Assembly: GCF_016937655.1 (NCBI RefSeq) | Contig: NZ_JAFHKL010000004.1 | Coordinates: 362,176-426,175, forward strand | DNA from: Chromobacterium alkanivorans | GTDB lineage: Bacteria; Pseudomonadota; Gammaproteobacteria; Burkholderiales; Chromobacteriaceae | Direction: 5' to 3' | DNA: 64,000 bases | In this document: positions 51,094 to 60,200 of the stretch, piece by piece | Layout: each line of letters opens with the position of its first letter | Position numbering within the stretch: the stretch's first letter is position 1 | Notes under the pieces: model-generated | Told to the model about the DNA's origin: nothing | The model's database searches: none | Seen by the model: the letters and a program-made list of their open reading frames with translations, nothing else | Translations under genes and position numbers: made by a program

Positions 51094-51558
51094 ATGGCCC
51101 ATCTGGAGATCAGCTGCGAACGCGGCCGGCTGGACCGCGACATGATTCAGCGCTTCCTGGCCCAAACCCACTGGGCGCAAGGCTTGACGCCGGCGCAGCT
51201 GGACAAGGCCATCGAGCACTCGCTGGTCTTCGGCGCTTACCGCGGGCAGCGGCAACTGGGCTTTGCCCGCATCGTCACCGACTACGTCAGCTTCGCCTAT
51301 CTGTCCGATGTGTTCGTGCTGGCCGAGGCCCGTCGCCTCGGCGTCGGCCAAGCGCTGATGGAAGCGGCGCTGGCCCATCCCGAACTGCAGCAGCTGCGGC
51401 GCTTCCTGCTGGTGTCGCGCGACGCGCGCCCCTTCTATCGCCGGCTGGGTTTCGCCGAGCTGCGCGACGGCGAACGCTATATGGAGCTGCGCCGCGAGCC
51501 GGCGGCCGTGCCGGCTCGCGCCTGGTCCTGGTTCCGCGCAAATAAAAACGCCGCTTGA
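51094..51558 (+). CDS. GNAT-family N-acetyltransferase
   Basis: A 154-residue single-domain acetyltransferase. The acetyl-CoA site is in YLSDVFVLAEARRLGVGQALMEAALAHPE (about residues 69-97), and RPFYRRLGFAELRDGERYMEL is the C-terminal part. GGAG precedes the ATG by six bases. The substrate is unknown. Its stop codon lies within the stem-loop of the terminator shared with the agmatinase gene. Confidence 0.88.
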   Translation: MAHLEISCERGRLDRDMIQRFLAQTHWAQGLTPAQLDKAIEHSLVFGAYRGQRQLGFARIVTDYVSFAYLSDVFVLAEARRLGVGQALMEAALAHPELQQLRRFLLVSRDARPFYRRLGFAELRDGERYMELRREPAAVPARAWSWFRANKNAA

Positions 51559-51571
51559 TGAAAGCGGCGTT
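51547..51571. terminator. Stem-loop terminator between GNAT and speB (convergent genes)
   Basis: Stem AACGCCGCTT with AAGCGGCGTT around GATGA. On the minus strand it is followed by TTTTATT, so it clearly ends speB transcription; on the plus strand no T-tract follows. The GNAT stop codon TGA is in the stem-loop. Confidence 0.78.
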
Positions 51572-51598
51572 CCTGCAAATCCAAACAAGCTGGACCTG

Positions 51599-52564
51599 TT
51601 ACAGCGTGCCGTCCAGCTTCTTGTTGCGCATCAGGCACAGCATGTCGCAGGCCAGATGCGCGGCGGCGATGGCGGTCAATTCGCTGTTGTCATAAGCGGG
51701 CGCGACTTCCACCACGTCCATGCCGACGATGTTCAGATCGCCCAGGTTGCGGACGATCTTCAAGGCCTGGGCGCTGCTGAGGCCGCCTGGAACCGGGGTG
51801 CCGGTGCCCGGCGCGAAGGCCGGGTCCAGACAGTCGATGTCGAAGGTCAGGTAGACCGGGCTGTCGCCGATGACCTCCTTGATGCGCGCGATGGCGACGT
51901 CCACGCCGTTGTCGTGCACCCAGGGCGCGTCCAGCACGTTCATGCCCATGAAGTCGTCGTTCCAGGTGCGGATGCCCACTTGCACCGATTTCCGCGGATC
52001 GACCAAGCCCTCTTTCACCGCCTTGTAGAACATGGTGCCGTGGTTCAGGCTGTCCGGCTCCTCGTCCGGCCAGGTGTCGCAGTGGGCGTCGAAGTGCAGC
52101 AGCGCCAGCGGCTTGCCGTATTTCTCTGCGTGCGCGATCAACAGCGGGTAGGTGATGAAATGGTCGCCGCCAAAGGTCAGCATCTTGGCGCCGGAGGCCA
52201 GGATGGTGCGCGCGTGTTCGATGATGGACCGCTTGATGGTCAACGGGTTGTGCGCGTCGAACCAGCAATCGCCGTAGTCGACCACCGCCAACTCGTCGAA
52301 GGGGTTGAAGCCCCAGGGGAAGGGGCTCAGTTCGGCCAGCTGCACGCTGGCGGCGCGAATCGCCTGCGGACCCAAGCGCGCGCCGGAACGGAAGGTGGTG
52401 GACAGGTCCAACGGAATGCCGGACACCACTACGTCGGCGCCGGTCAGGTCGCGGCTGTAGTTGCGGCGCATGAAGGACAATACGCCGGCATAGGTGTTTT
52501 CAATGGAAGAGCCGTACAGGCCCTGACGGCGGATCGCGCCGTCGCCGAAAATGGCTTCGCTCAT
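51599..52564 (-). CDS. speB: Agmatinase
   Basis: Hydrolyses agmatine to putrescine and urea. The 321-residue ureohydrolase shows the manganese-binding FGGDHFITYP, HFDAHCDTWPDE and TFDIDCLDPAFAPGTGTP motifs and the GPQAIRAASVQL helix. Sequence fits SpeB or guanidinobutyrase-type enzymes; agmatine is the likeliest substrate. GGAGAG precedes the start. The gene is monocistronic with its own terminator. No speA is in the window. Confidence 0.9.
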   Translation of the reverse strand: MSEAIFGDGAIRRQGLYGSSIENTYAGVLSFMRRNYSRDLTGADVVVSGIPLDLSTTFRSGARLGPQAIRAASVQLAELSPFPWGFNPFDELAVVDYGDCWFDAHNPLTIKRSIIEHARTILASGAKMLTFGGDHFITYPLLIAHAEKYGKPLALLHFDAHCDTWPDEEPDSLNHGTMFYKAVKEGLVDPRKSVQVGIRTWNDDFMGMNVLDAPWVHDNGVDVAIARIKEVIGDSPVYLTFDIDCLDPAFAPGTGTPVPGGLSSAQALKIVRNLGDLNIVGMDVVEVAPAYDNSELTAIAAAHLACDMLCLMRNKKLDGTL

Positions 52565-52713
52565 AATACTCTCCGCGAGAGAGTACGCCGGGCCAGGATA
52601 TCCCGGCGATTACCGTCCATCTTGCACAGCCGACGGCTTAAGGCTGCCGCCCCCCTTGGGGCGCAAGCCCGAAGTGTGCCGCGATGCGCGCGGACGCACA
52701 AGGTCCAATCAAA

Positions 52714-53493
52714 TCAATGGCTTTCCAGCTGAATGCGCCACAAGCGAAAACGCAGCCGCACGTCGTACCAGACCGGACGCAGGCCCAGCAAGAACAAGAG
52801 CAGCGCCAGCGGCAGGGTGAAGCTGTATCCCATATGCTTGAAACCCAGCGCGCCCACCACGCCGCCGCCGAAAAACGACAGCAGGATCAGCAGATAGGTG
52901 CGCAGTTTGACGCGGTTGGCGCGCACGTCCTTGACCTTGGGCATGCTTTCGCGGCCGTAGTAGCTGAGCTTGGCCAGTTCGATGCCGATGTCGGTGGCGA
53001 TGCCGGTCATGTGGGTGCTGCGCAACAAGCCGCCGGACAGCTTGGTGACGATGGTGTTGTGCATCCCCATGATGAAGCAGAGCAGCATCACCGTCAGCGG
53101 GGTGAAAAAGCCCTTGTGCAAGGACAGCGCGGCTCCCAGCAGTCCGAACAGCAGCAGCAAGCCGGCCTCCTCCATCATGGACACGCCGTAGCCGCCGCGC
53201 AGCCGTTGCCGGCGCGCCCACAGGATCAGCCAGGAGCTGTGCATGGCGCCGGCGATGAAGCACAACAACATCACCAGCAGGGACAGGCCCAAGGTCACCT
53301 CGCCCAGCGCGAACTCGTCGGCCATGCCGGACACGATGCCGGACATATGCGAGGTGTAGCGGTGCACGGCGAGAAAGCCGCCGGCGTTGAGCGCGCCGGC
53401 GATGAAAGCCATGGACCACCCCAGATGCCGCAAGGTGCGGTCATTGAAGCGGCCCCGGTCCAACAGCCGGGTGATATTGGTTCGTCTGGACAT
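52714..53493 (-). CDS. DUF1275 (YoaK-like) membrane protein
   Basis: A 259-residue inner-membrane protein with six predicted membrane segments. SMAFIAGALNAGGFLAVHRYTSHMSG and FIMGMHNTIVTKLSGGLLRSTHMTG are hallmark DUF1275 motifs. The family has been speculated to be transporters, with no firm function. Start 53493 is chosen to match relatives, with only a weak AGCAGG upstream; longer in-frame ORF sequence upstream is unconserved. Confidence 0.88.
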   Translation of the reverse strand: MSRRTNITRLLDRGRFNDRTLRHLGWSMAFIAGALNAGGFLAVHRYTSHMSGIVSGMADEFALGEVTLGLSLLVMLLCFIAGAMHSSWLILWARRQRLRGGYGVSMMEEAGLLLLFGLLGAALSLHKGFFTPLTVMLLCFIMGMHNTIVTKLSGGLLRSTHMTGIATDIGIELAKLSYYGRESMPKVKDVRANRVKLRTYLLILLSFFGGGVVGALGFKHMGYSFTLPLALLLFLLGLRPVWYDVRLRFRLWRIQLESH

Positions 53494-53637
53494 AGCCTGC
53501 TGACAGAATGAACAACGGCGGCCAAAGGCCGCCGTCATCGGAGAAATGAAGACCTGCGCCTGCGCCCGGAGGGGCTGATGCCTGATAGTGCATCGCCGCG
53601 CCGGCGGTGGCAAGCGGTCAGATCAAGACTGTTCGCC

Positions 53638-54456
53638 TCAGCCGCAGGATTTCAGGCCTATGCCCGGGGTCAGCCGCTTTTGCAGCGCCTTGAGCTTGTC
53701 GGCCTGCTGCGCGTCCAGCGTCTTGAAGCTCAGCGTGGTCTTGCTCGCCTTCTGCCCCTTCTGCTGCACCAAGGCCTTGTCGTAGCCCGCCGCCTTCAGC
53801 CGCGCGGCCAGGCCCTTGGCCGCGTCTTCCTTGCCGAACAGGCCCAGCGACAGATGGCCCTTGAAGTCGTCGTTCTTGACGATGTAGTTGTCGAAGCCCT
53901 TGCCCTTCAGCTCCGACGACAGCGTCGAGGTTTCCGCCTGGGTGGCCAGCGGCGGGTAGTAGACCCAGAATCGGCCGCCGGCGGCGGCTTCTTCCTTGCT
54001 GGCCTCGCTCAGTTGGCCGGCCTTGAGCTTGAGTTGCGGCACGCCGCCCTTGACCCTGGCCAACAGCTTGTCGTCCAGCGGCCCCCATTGCAGGCAGGCC
54101 GCGGCGGCTTCCGCCGGCTTGGCCGTTTCGGCCTTGGCGTCCGCTTTGCCCGGCTCGGGCTTGGCGGCTTCCGCTTTGGCGGCCGCCGCTTTCGGCGCGG
54201 ACGCTTCCTTGGCCTTAGGCTTGGCCGCGACGGCTGGCTCCGCTTTGGGCGCGGAGGTTTCGCGCAAAGGCTCCGCCGCCGGAGCGGACGCGGCCGGCGC
54301 GGAGGCGGCGTTAGGCTTCCAGTTGGCCGGCAGCAGTTTAACCAGCTCCGGGCTCACTTCCTGCGCCCGCACGTCCGCCGGCGGACGCTGTTTGAACGAG
54401 CCATACATCGCCACCAGCAAATTCAGCACCACGACCAAGGCTAGAAACCACTTCAT
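53638..54456 (-). CDS. SPOR-domain membrane protein
   Basis: A 272-residue protein with one N-terminal membrane anchor (residues 3-20), then a long Ala/Lys/Pro/Glu-rich low-complexity linker to about 125, and a C-terminal SPOR domain with FWVYYPPLATQAETSTLSSELKGKG. SPOR domains bind denuded septal peptidoglycan, so a cell-division or envelope role is likely. It overlaps the coaX stop by ATGA and is the last gene of rfaE2-birA-coaX-SPOR, an arrangement conserved in Neisseriales and relatives. Confidence 0.87.
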   Translation of the reverse strand: MKWFLALVVVLNLLVAMYGSFKQRPPADVRAQEVSPELVKLLPANWKPNAASAPAASAPAAEPLRETSAPKAEPAVAAKPKAKEASAPKAAAAKAEAAKPEPGKADAKAETAKPAEAAAACLQWGPLDDKLLARVKGGVPQLKLKAGQLSEASKEEAAAGGRFWVYYPPLATQAETSTLSSELKGKGFDNYIVKNDDFKGHLSLGLFGKEDAAKGLAARLKAAGYDKALVQQKGQKASKTTLSFKTLDAQQADKLKALQKRLTPGIGLKSCG

Positions 54457-55169
54457 TTTTCGTCGGCCACCCTTAATAAGCCCAATAACACCAGATTATC
54501 CACGATCTCGACCGGCCCGGCGAGCCAAGGCGCCAAGCGCGCGGCGTCGCCGCCGGTCAGCAGCACCCGTACCGGGGCGCGCCCGGTATGCGCTTGCAAC
54601 TGCCGGCGCTGCGCTTCCACCGCGCCGGTCAGCGCGTATACCGCTCCGCTGGCCAAGGCGTCTTCGGTGCCTTGCGGGAACGGCGTCACCACGCCGGCGG
54701 AACGGTCCAGATTGGCGGTGTTGCGCGCCAGGCTGCTCAGCATCAGATTCAGCCCGGGCACAATCAGGCCGCCCAGATAATCGCCCTCGGCCGTCAAGGC
54801 CTCCACGGTCAGCGCGGTGCCGGCGCAGGCGACGATCACGTCGCCCTGGTGCAACTGCCGCGCGGCCAGCACCGCCAACCAGCGGTCGGCGCCCTGTTCG
54901 GCCGGATTGCGGTAAGCGTTGCGCACATCGCCGAAACCGGCCTCCGCCCGCACCCATCGCAGGGGACAGGGCGTTGCCGCGGCCAAGGCCTTCGCCACCT
55001 CCTCGCGCGCCACCGACGCGCCCCAGGCGGCCGTGATCGGCCATTGCCGCCACACTTCGGCCAGGCTGGCGATGTCGCCGTGCTCCACCGCGCCTTGCAC
55101 CAACCAAGCACGGCCATCATGCACCGCCCATTTGACCCGGCTATTACCGGCGTCGATCAACAACTTCAT
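54453..55169 (-). CDS. coaX: Type III pantothenate kinase
   Basis: First step of coenzyme A synthesis, in the CoaX form not inhibited by CoA. The 238-residue ASKHA-fold kinase begins [16 protein letters not shown] (phosphate loop with catalytic Asp-6), has GADRWLAVLAA, ACAGTALTVEAL and LTGGDAARLAPWL motifs. ATGA overlaps with birA upstream and the SPOR gene downstream. CoaX/BirA pairing is common and in some Neisseriales the two are fused. Confidence 0.95.
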   Translation of the reverse strand: MKLLIDAGNSRVKWAVHDGRAWLVQGAVEHGDIASLAEVWRQWPITAAWGASVAREEVAKALAAATPCPLRWVRAEAGFGDVRNAYRNPAEQGADRWLAVLAARQLHQGDVIVACAGTALTVEALTAEGDYLGGLIVPGLNLMLSSLARNTANLDRSAGVVTPFPQGTEDALASGAVYALTGAVEAQRRQLQAHTGRAPVRVLLTGGDAARLAPWLAGPVEIVDNLVLLGLLRVADEK

Positions 55170-56131
55170 GCCAGCTTCCTCAAACTGACCTCGCCGGCGT
55201 GATAGGTCTTCAACCCGTCGGCGGTGTCCACCAGCAAGGCGCCGCTCTCCGCCACGCCGCGCGCCACGCCCTGCACCGGCTCGCCATGGGAAAAACTCAG
55301 GCGAACCGGCGCGTCCTGATGAGCGGACAAGTTCATCCATTCCTGACGCAAGGGCACGAAGCCGTGATGGTCGAAATCGCTCAGCACCCGGTGCAGTTCG
55401 TTCAGCAGCTCCGCCAGCAGCGCGCTGCGCGCCAGCTTGACGCCCGCCTCGGCCAAACAGGCCACCGGCTGGTCCACTTCGCCCGGATCGCTCACATTCA
55501 TGCCGACGCCGATCACCACCGCGGTCGGACCCAGCGCGTCGCCGGACAGCTCGATCAGAATGCCCGCCAGCTTGCGCTCGTTCAACAGCACATCGTTCGG
55601 CCATTTCAAGGCCACCGGCGCGCCCAGCCGCCGCAGCGTCCGCGCCAAGGCCACTCCCACCGCCAGGGACAACCCGGCCAATTGGGACAGGCCGCGGTCG
55701 AAGCGCCACAGCAGGGAAAAAGTCAGGCCCGAGCCCAAGCGCGCCTGCCAGCGCCGCCCCAGCCGGCCGCGGCCGGCGGTTTGCAGTTCCGTCGCCAACA
55801 CCAGGCCGTGCAGGCCGCCGCTGGCGGCGCGCGCCAGCAGCTGGCTGTTGGTGGAGTCGGTGCGCTCGGCCACCGCCAGCGTGAACGTGTCCGCCGCCGC
55901 TTCGTCCAGGCCATCGCGGATGGCCGCCACGTCCAGCCATTCAAACGGCGCCGCCAAGCGATAGCCCTGGCCGCGCACGCTGAACACGCTGACGCCCAGC
56001 TCCTGCTGGATGGCGTGCACCGCCTGCCAGACCAAGGTGCGGGAACAGCCCAGTTCGCCGGCGATGTCCTCGCCGGAATGAAAACGTCCATCGGCGAGAT
56101 GGCGCAGCACCGCGAAGGCGTGCTCGCTCAC
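55166..56131 (-). CDS. birA: Biotin--protein ligase / biotin operon repressor
   Basis: BirA activates biotin and attaches it to biotin carboxyl carrier protein. The 321-residue protein is the bifunctional form: an N-terminal winged helix (about 1-65, [23 protein letters not shown]), the catalytic domain with the GRGRLGRRW biotinyl-AMP loop, [20 protein letters not shown], and a C-terminal SH3-like cap. The start overlaps rfaE2 by four bases. DNA-binding suggests repression of biotin genes located elsewhere. Confidence 0.94.
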   Translation of the reverse strand: MSEHAFAVLRHLADGRFHSGEDIAGELGCSRTLVWQAVHAIQQELGVSVFSVRGQGYRLAAPFEWLDVAAIRDGLDEAAADTFTLAVAERTDSTNSQLLARAASGGLHGLVLATELQTAGRGRLGRRWQARLGSGLTFSLLWRFDRGLSQLAGLSLAVGVALARTLRRLGAPVALKWPNDVLLNERKLAGILIELSGDALGPTAVVIGVGMNVSDPGEVDQPVACLAEAGVKLARSALLAELLNELHRVLSDFDHHGFVPLRQEWMNLSAHQDAPVRLSFSHGEPVQGVARGVAESGALLVDTADGLKTYHAGEVSLRKLA

Positions 56132-56628
56132 CGGCCGGCCTCGCTGGCCCGAATCTTATTCAAGGTGGAGGTGGTGGAGGTGTCGAACAGGAAGGGGATG
56201 GAGTGCACCTGGCCGCCGCGCGCCAGGGTCTCGGCGCTGCCTACGATCTTGTCCGGCGTCCAGTCGCCGCCCTTGACCAGCACGTCGGGACGCACCTGCT
56301 CGATCAGCTGCGCCGGGGTGTCCTCGTCGAAACAGATCACCAGGCTGACGCTTTCCAGCGCGGCCAATACCGCCGCGCGGTTGTCCTGATGATTGATGGG
56401 CCGGTCGTCGCCCTTGCCCAGGCGACGCACCGAGGCGTCGGTGTTCACGCCGACCACCAGGCTGGCGCCCAGCGCCCTGGCCTGCGCCAGATAGCTCACG
56501 TGCCCGCGGTGCAGGATATCGAAGCAGCCGTTGGTGAAGACGATGGGACGCGGCAAGGCCGCCAGCTTGTTCGCCAGCTGTGCCTGGGTGCAGACTTTAT
56601 TTTCGAACAAAGGTGTCGGGTAGGACAT
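56128..56628 (-). CDS. rfaE2: D-glycero-beta-D-manno-heptose-1-phosphate adenylyltransferase
   Basis: Makes ADP-heptose for the LPS inner core. The 166-residue nucleotidyltransferase is the separate C-terminal half of Hld[26 protein letters not shown] contains the HxGH motif, followed by [19 protein letters not shown] and [14 protein letters not shown], ending [10 protein letters not shown]. The kinase half (rfaE1) is not adjacent. It starts the rfaE2-birA-coaX-SPOR operon and diverges in function from its partners. Confidence 0.94.
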   Translation of the reverse strand: MSYPTPLFENKVCTQAQLANKLAALPRPIVFTNGCFDILHRGHVSYLAQARALGASLVVGVNTDASVRRLGKGDDRPINHQDNRAAVLAALESVSLVICFDEDTPAQLIEQVRPDVLVKGGDWTPDKIVGSAETLARGGQVHSIPFLFDTSTTSTLNKIRASEAGR

Positions 56629-56766
56629 CGGCTTCCTTCAAACTCGGCAATCGTCCATGAGCGGGCGCGCCGCCCATGGACATCAAGTTGCGAAGGATAC
56701 CACAGCCCCCCGCCGCTGCCGCTAGCCAAGCAGCGGACGCCGGCGCGAGGCTGTCGCGTTTCGCCC

Positions 56767-57216
56767 TCAGCGCCAGCAGTTGCTGACCGTGCCGCTGGCG
56801 GCCCCCTTGCTGCCCAAGCTGTTCAGGCTCAGCGTGCCGCAGCTCTCCCCTACCTGCGCCCCGGCCGGCGTCGCCTGCAAGGAATACCCCTGCCCGTTGG
56901 CCAGCGTGGCGGATGCGCTCAGATCGCCCATGGTGATGGTGTAGCGGCTGTCCTGGCTGCTGATGCTGGAGGAGGCGTAGCTCAGCGCCGTCAGCGAGGA
57001 GGCGTAGCCATTATTGAGCGTGAAGTATTTTTCCTGGGCCTGGGCGATGGCTTGCAACTCGGTCTGCGCTTCGGCCCGATAGGTGCGCTGCACATAGTTG
57101 GTGTACGCCGGCAAGGCGATGCTGGCCAAAATCCCGACGATGGCCACCACGATGATCAGCTCTATCAAGGTGAAGCCGCGCTGCGCGCGCCGTGTCCGCT
57201 TATTGCGATGTTTCAT
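56767..57216 (-). CDS. pilE: Type IV pilin-like protein PilE (minor pilin)
   Basis: A 149-residue pilin. The prepilin peptidase site is in [20 protein letters not shown]: cleavage after Gly leaves Phe-1 and Glu-5 of the mature protein. The N-terminal helix is followed by a short globular part with two cysteines (ESCGTL and VSNCWR) forming the D-region disulfide. It is the last gene of the fimT-pilVWXY1 cluster, where the counterpart in other species is a minor pilin, not the main pilus subunit. It lies 9 bases after pilY1. Confidence 0.92.
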   Translation of the reverse strand: MKHRNKRTRRAQRGFTLIELIIVVAIVGILASIALPAYTNYVQRTYRAEAQTELQAIAQAQEKYFTLNNGYASSLTALSYASSSISSQDSRYTITMGDLSASATLANGQGYSLQATPAGAQVGESCGTLSLNSLGSKGAASGTVSNCWR

Positions 57217-57225
57217 TCCCCGCCC

Positions 57226-60200
57226 TCAGTTATTGGTCAGTTCGCGCCAGGTGACCCGCTTCCAGCTGCGCCCCAGATTCCAGCCCGTGATCGAGGTGCT
57301 GCCCGTGGTGCTGCTGGACAGTGAAAAGACCTTGCCGCTCAGGACAAAATCGGTGGTGCCCAGCGAACCGCCCATCTGCTTGCCGATGATGGGCTTGTAG
57401 CTGCCGGAGGAGTCCGTCGTCTGCGCCACGGTGTCCGCCAGCTTGGGCTTGATCCCGGCGCCGCCGTTGTCGTACTGCACCCGCAGAATATAGGCGGCGT
57501 CCTTGGGCGTGCAAATGTCGCTGCTATCCGAAGAGGGGATGTAGGTCTGGTATTCCAGCGTCTTCGAATAATAATTCAACATCCCCACCACCCGCTCGCC
57601 GCTGATGTTCAAATCCTCGTACCAGCCCAGCTTGCCAGAGGTGGTGCCGATCGAGCTGTATTGCGTCGAGCAGCTCAGGTTCGCCGTCGCGCTGGCCAGG
57701 GTGTAGTCTTTCCAGCTGATCGAAGTATTGGTGGCCTGCCGGTATGTGGTGCCGCTGATCACATTGGTGGACAGCGTCTGTTGCAACAACAGGCGGCGAT
57801 CGCAGACCGGCGCGCCCCAGTCCCAAATGCCGTACACGCTGTGGCTGTTGGATTCCGGGCTGCAGCTGCTGGTCTTGTCGCAGCTTTCGATGTACTTGCC
57901 GGTGCCGAACATCACCATCCGGTTGGTGTTGCTCGCCGAGGTGGCGCCGTTGCTGACCGGCATGGCCGCCGTCACCGGCGCCAGCACGATGGGCTGCGCC
58001 ACGCCGCTGCTGTCTTTGGCGCTGAACAAGGGCACGCGGTTCAACGCCACCTTCCAGTTGGACGGCGTGCTGGAGCTGAGGTCGAACTTCCACAGATTGC
58101 CCTTCAGGTCCCCGGCGTAGACCACGTCTATCGTGCCGTTGCCGTCCAGATCCACCGGCTCGATGGTGGACAGGCCGTTGGGCGACACCGCGGTGCCGGA
58201 CAAGGTGGACAGCTTGTAGTAATTGCTGTTCAAGACCCAGCTGGTGCTGGGGTCCAACGACAGAATCAGCAGGGCGGCGTCGCCGTTGGTGCTGTTGTAG
58301 CCGTTGTGGCTGACCACATACCACTTGCCGTCATTGAGCTTGATGATTTGCGGTGCGCCGAACACATAGCCCATGTCCAGATCGTTAGTGGCGTTGAACT
58401 CCCATTTGGCGATGGAGGCGGCGCTGCTTTCGTTGAACGCGTCCGGATTGGTGATGTCCAGCAGATACAGGCCCTTGCCCCCCGCTCCCAGGCCGCCCGC
58501 CAGGTAACTGCCCCAGGTGCTGCCGATCTGGGCGTCGACGGCGACCGGGGTCGAGTCGACATAGAAGTTATGGGTATAGGAGTTGCTGGCCAGCAGGTTC
58601 AGGTTGCCGAACACCGGCGAGGGGATGTAGGCCAGCAGTTCGGCGCCGGTCGTGGCCTGAAAGCCATGCAGCATGCCGTCGTTGGCGCCCACGTACACCA
58701 TGGAGGAACGGCTGCCCTTGCTCGTCACGAAGGACTGGTAGCTGGTGGTGCTGTAGTTCGGATCGCTGGAGCCGTTCGCCGGCGCCGGGATGTAAGCCGG
58801 CGAGGAGTTGACGATGTCCCCCAGCTTGGTGGCCGGCCGCGGCCGGAACTGGGTGCTGCCGTAGCCCTCGTTCGCCGGATTGCCGCGCAGATAAGTCAGC
58901 CGGCTTTGCGTCACCGAGCTGAGCTCGGACGACGAGGCCCGCAAGGCCTGCTGCTGCACGGTGTTCAAGCTGGACCACTGGAAGGCTTGCCCGCCACCGA
59001 TGCCGCCGCTGGACGTGATGATCTGGCGGCCGGTGTCGCTGTTCACCTTCAGCTTGGCGTTCCACAGCGGATTGCTCAGGGACAGGCTGGTGCCGCTGAT
59101 CAGAATCTTGCGCGCGCTCAAATCCCCGGACCAGTCCGCGCTGTTGACCGAGGCTTCATAGTAATAAGTGTCGCCGCTGATGGTGGACTTGCTGCCCACG
59201 CCGGCCGAGCCCGAACCGTTCTGGTTGCTGATGTTCTGGAAGGCCTGGTCCAGCTGGGCATTCAGTTTGGACGGGTTGCTGACCAGCGAGTAGTTGTCAG
59301 GATTGCCGTCGCCGTCCGCGTCCCACTGCCAGACATTGCTCGGATCGAAAGAGTTGGGACTGCTGGGATTGGTCTTGTTGTCGGTAAAGCCGCCGTACTT
59401 GGCCATATACCACAGCGGGCTTTCAAACAAAGTGGTCGAGCCCTTGGTCGGGTCCAGCGTGAAGGTGGCGGTGAAGGTCAGCGGCAACACGCGGCAAGAA
59501 CCGCTGCTGAGGCCGTAGTTGAGCGGGTTATAGCCGGTCTGGCCGCTGCTGGTGCCTATGCACTGGGTGGCGGTGTTCTGGGTGGTGTCGTTCTCACGCA
59601 CCACCAGGTAGGCGCCGGCCTTGTTCTCGGTGGAGGCCCCCGCCAACGGTTGCACGCCGGAAATGATGAAGCCGAGATGGTTCCAGTAGCCGCTGGCGGC
59701 ATAGGTGGAATTGACCGTCACCTGCACCTGGTTGCTGCCCACCTTGGTGATCTGATAGGTGGCGATCGAGTCCAGGTCGTAGTCGCTGCCGAACTCGCTG
59801 TCGTCGAAGTTCGCCTGGAAGGAATAAGAACTGCCGTCGCTGGCCGCGCTGGTCAAAAAGAAGTTGGTGATGGTCATGGTGTTGCTTGCGCCGTTCACCA
59901 CTTTGCCGAAGGGCACCAGCGTCACCGAACCGCCGGTCAAGGGCACGGTAATCTTGGGCAGGGGCGAGGACAGCCCCACCGCGAAAGTGCGCACCGGCGC
60001 CAAGGTGGCGCCGCTGGGCGGGCTGGTCGGCGTCACCAGGATATTGGTGCGCGCGTAATAGGCGGCCATCGCCGCGTAAAAACTGCCCTGCCGCGTCGGT
60101 TCCTCCGGCGACAGGCCGCGAACATCGAAGTTGGACGCGGCCTTGCTGGTCGGCAAACCGTCGGCAGTGCCGCCGGACACCTCGCCTATCATCACGTTCT

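Noticed and set aside
52565..52713. Guanidine or other riboswitch upstream of speB
   Set aside because: I could not match the conserved blocks of the known guanidine classes; only short GC hairpins are present.
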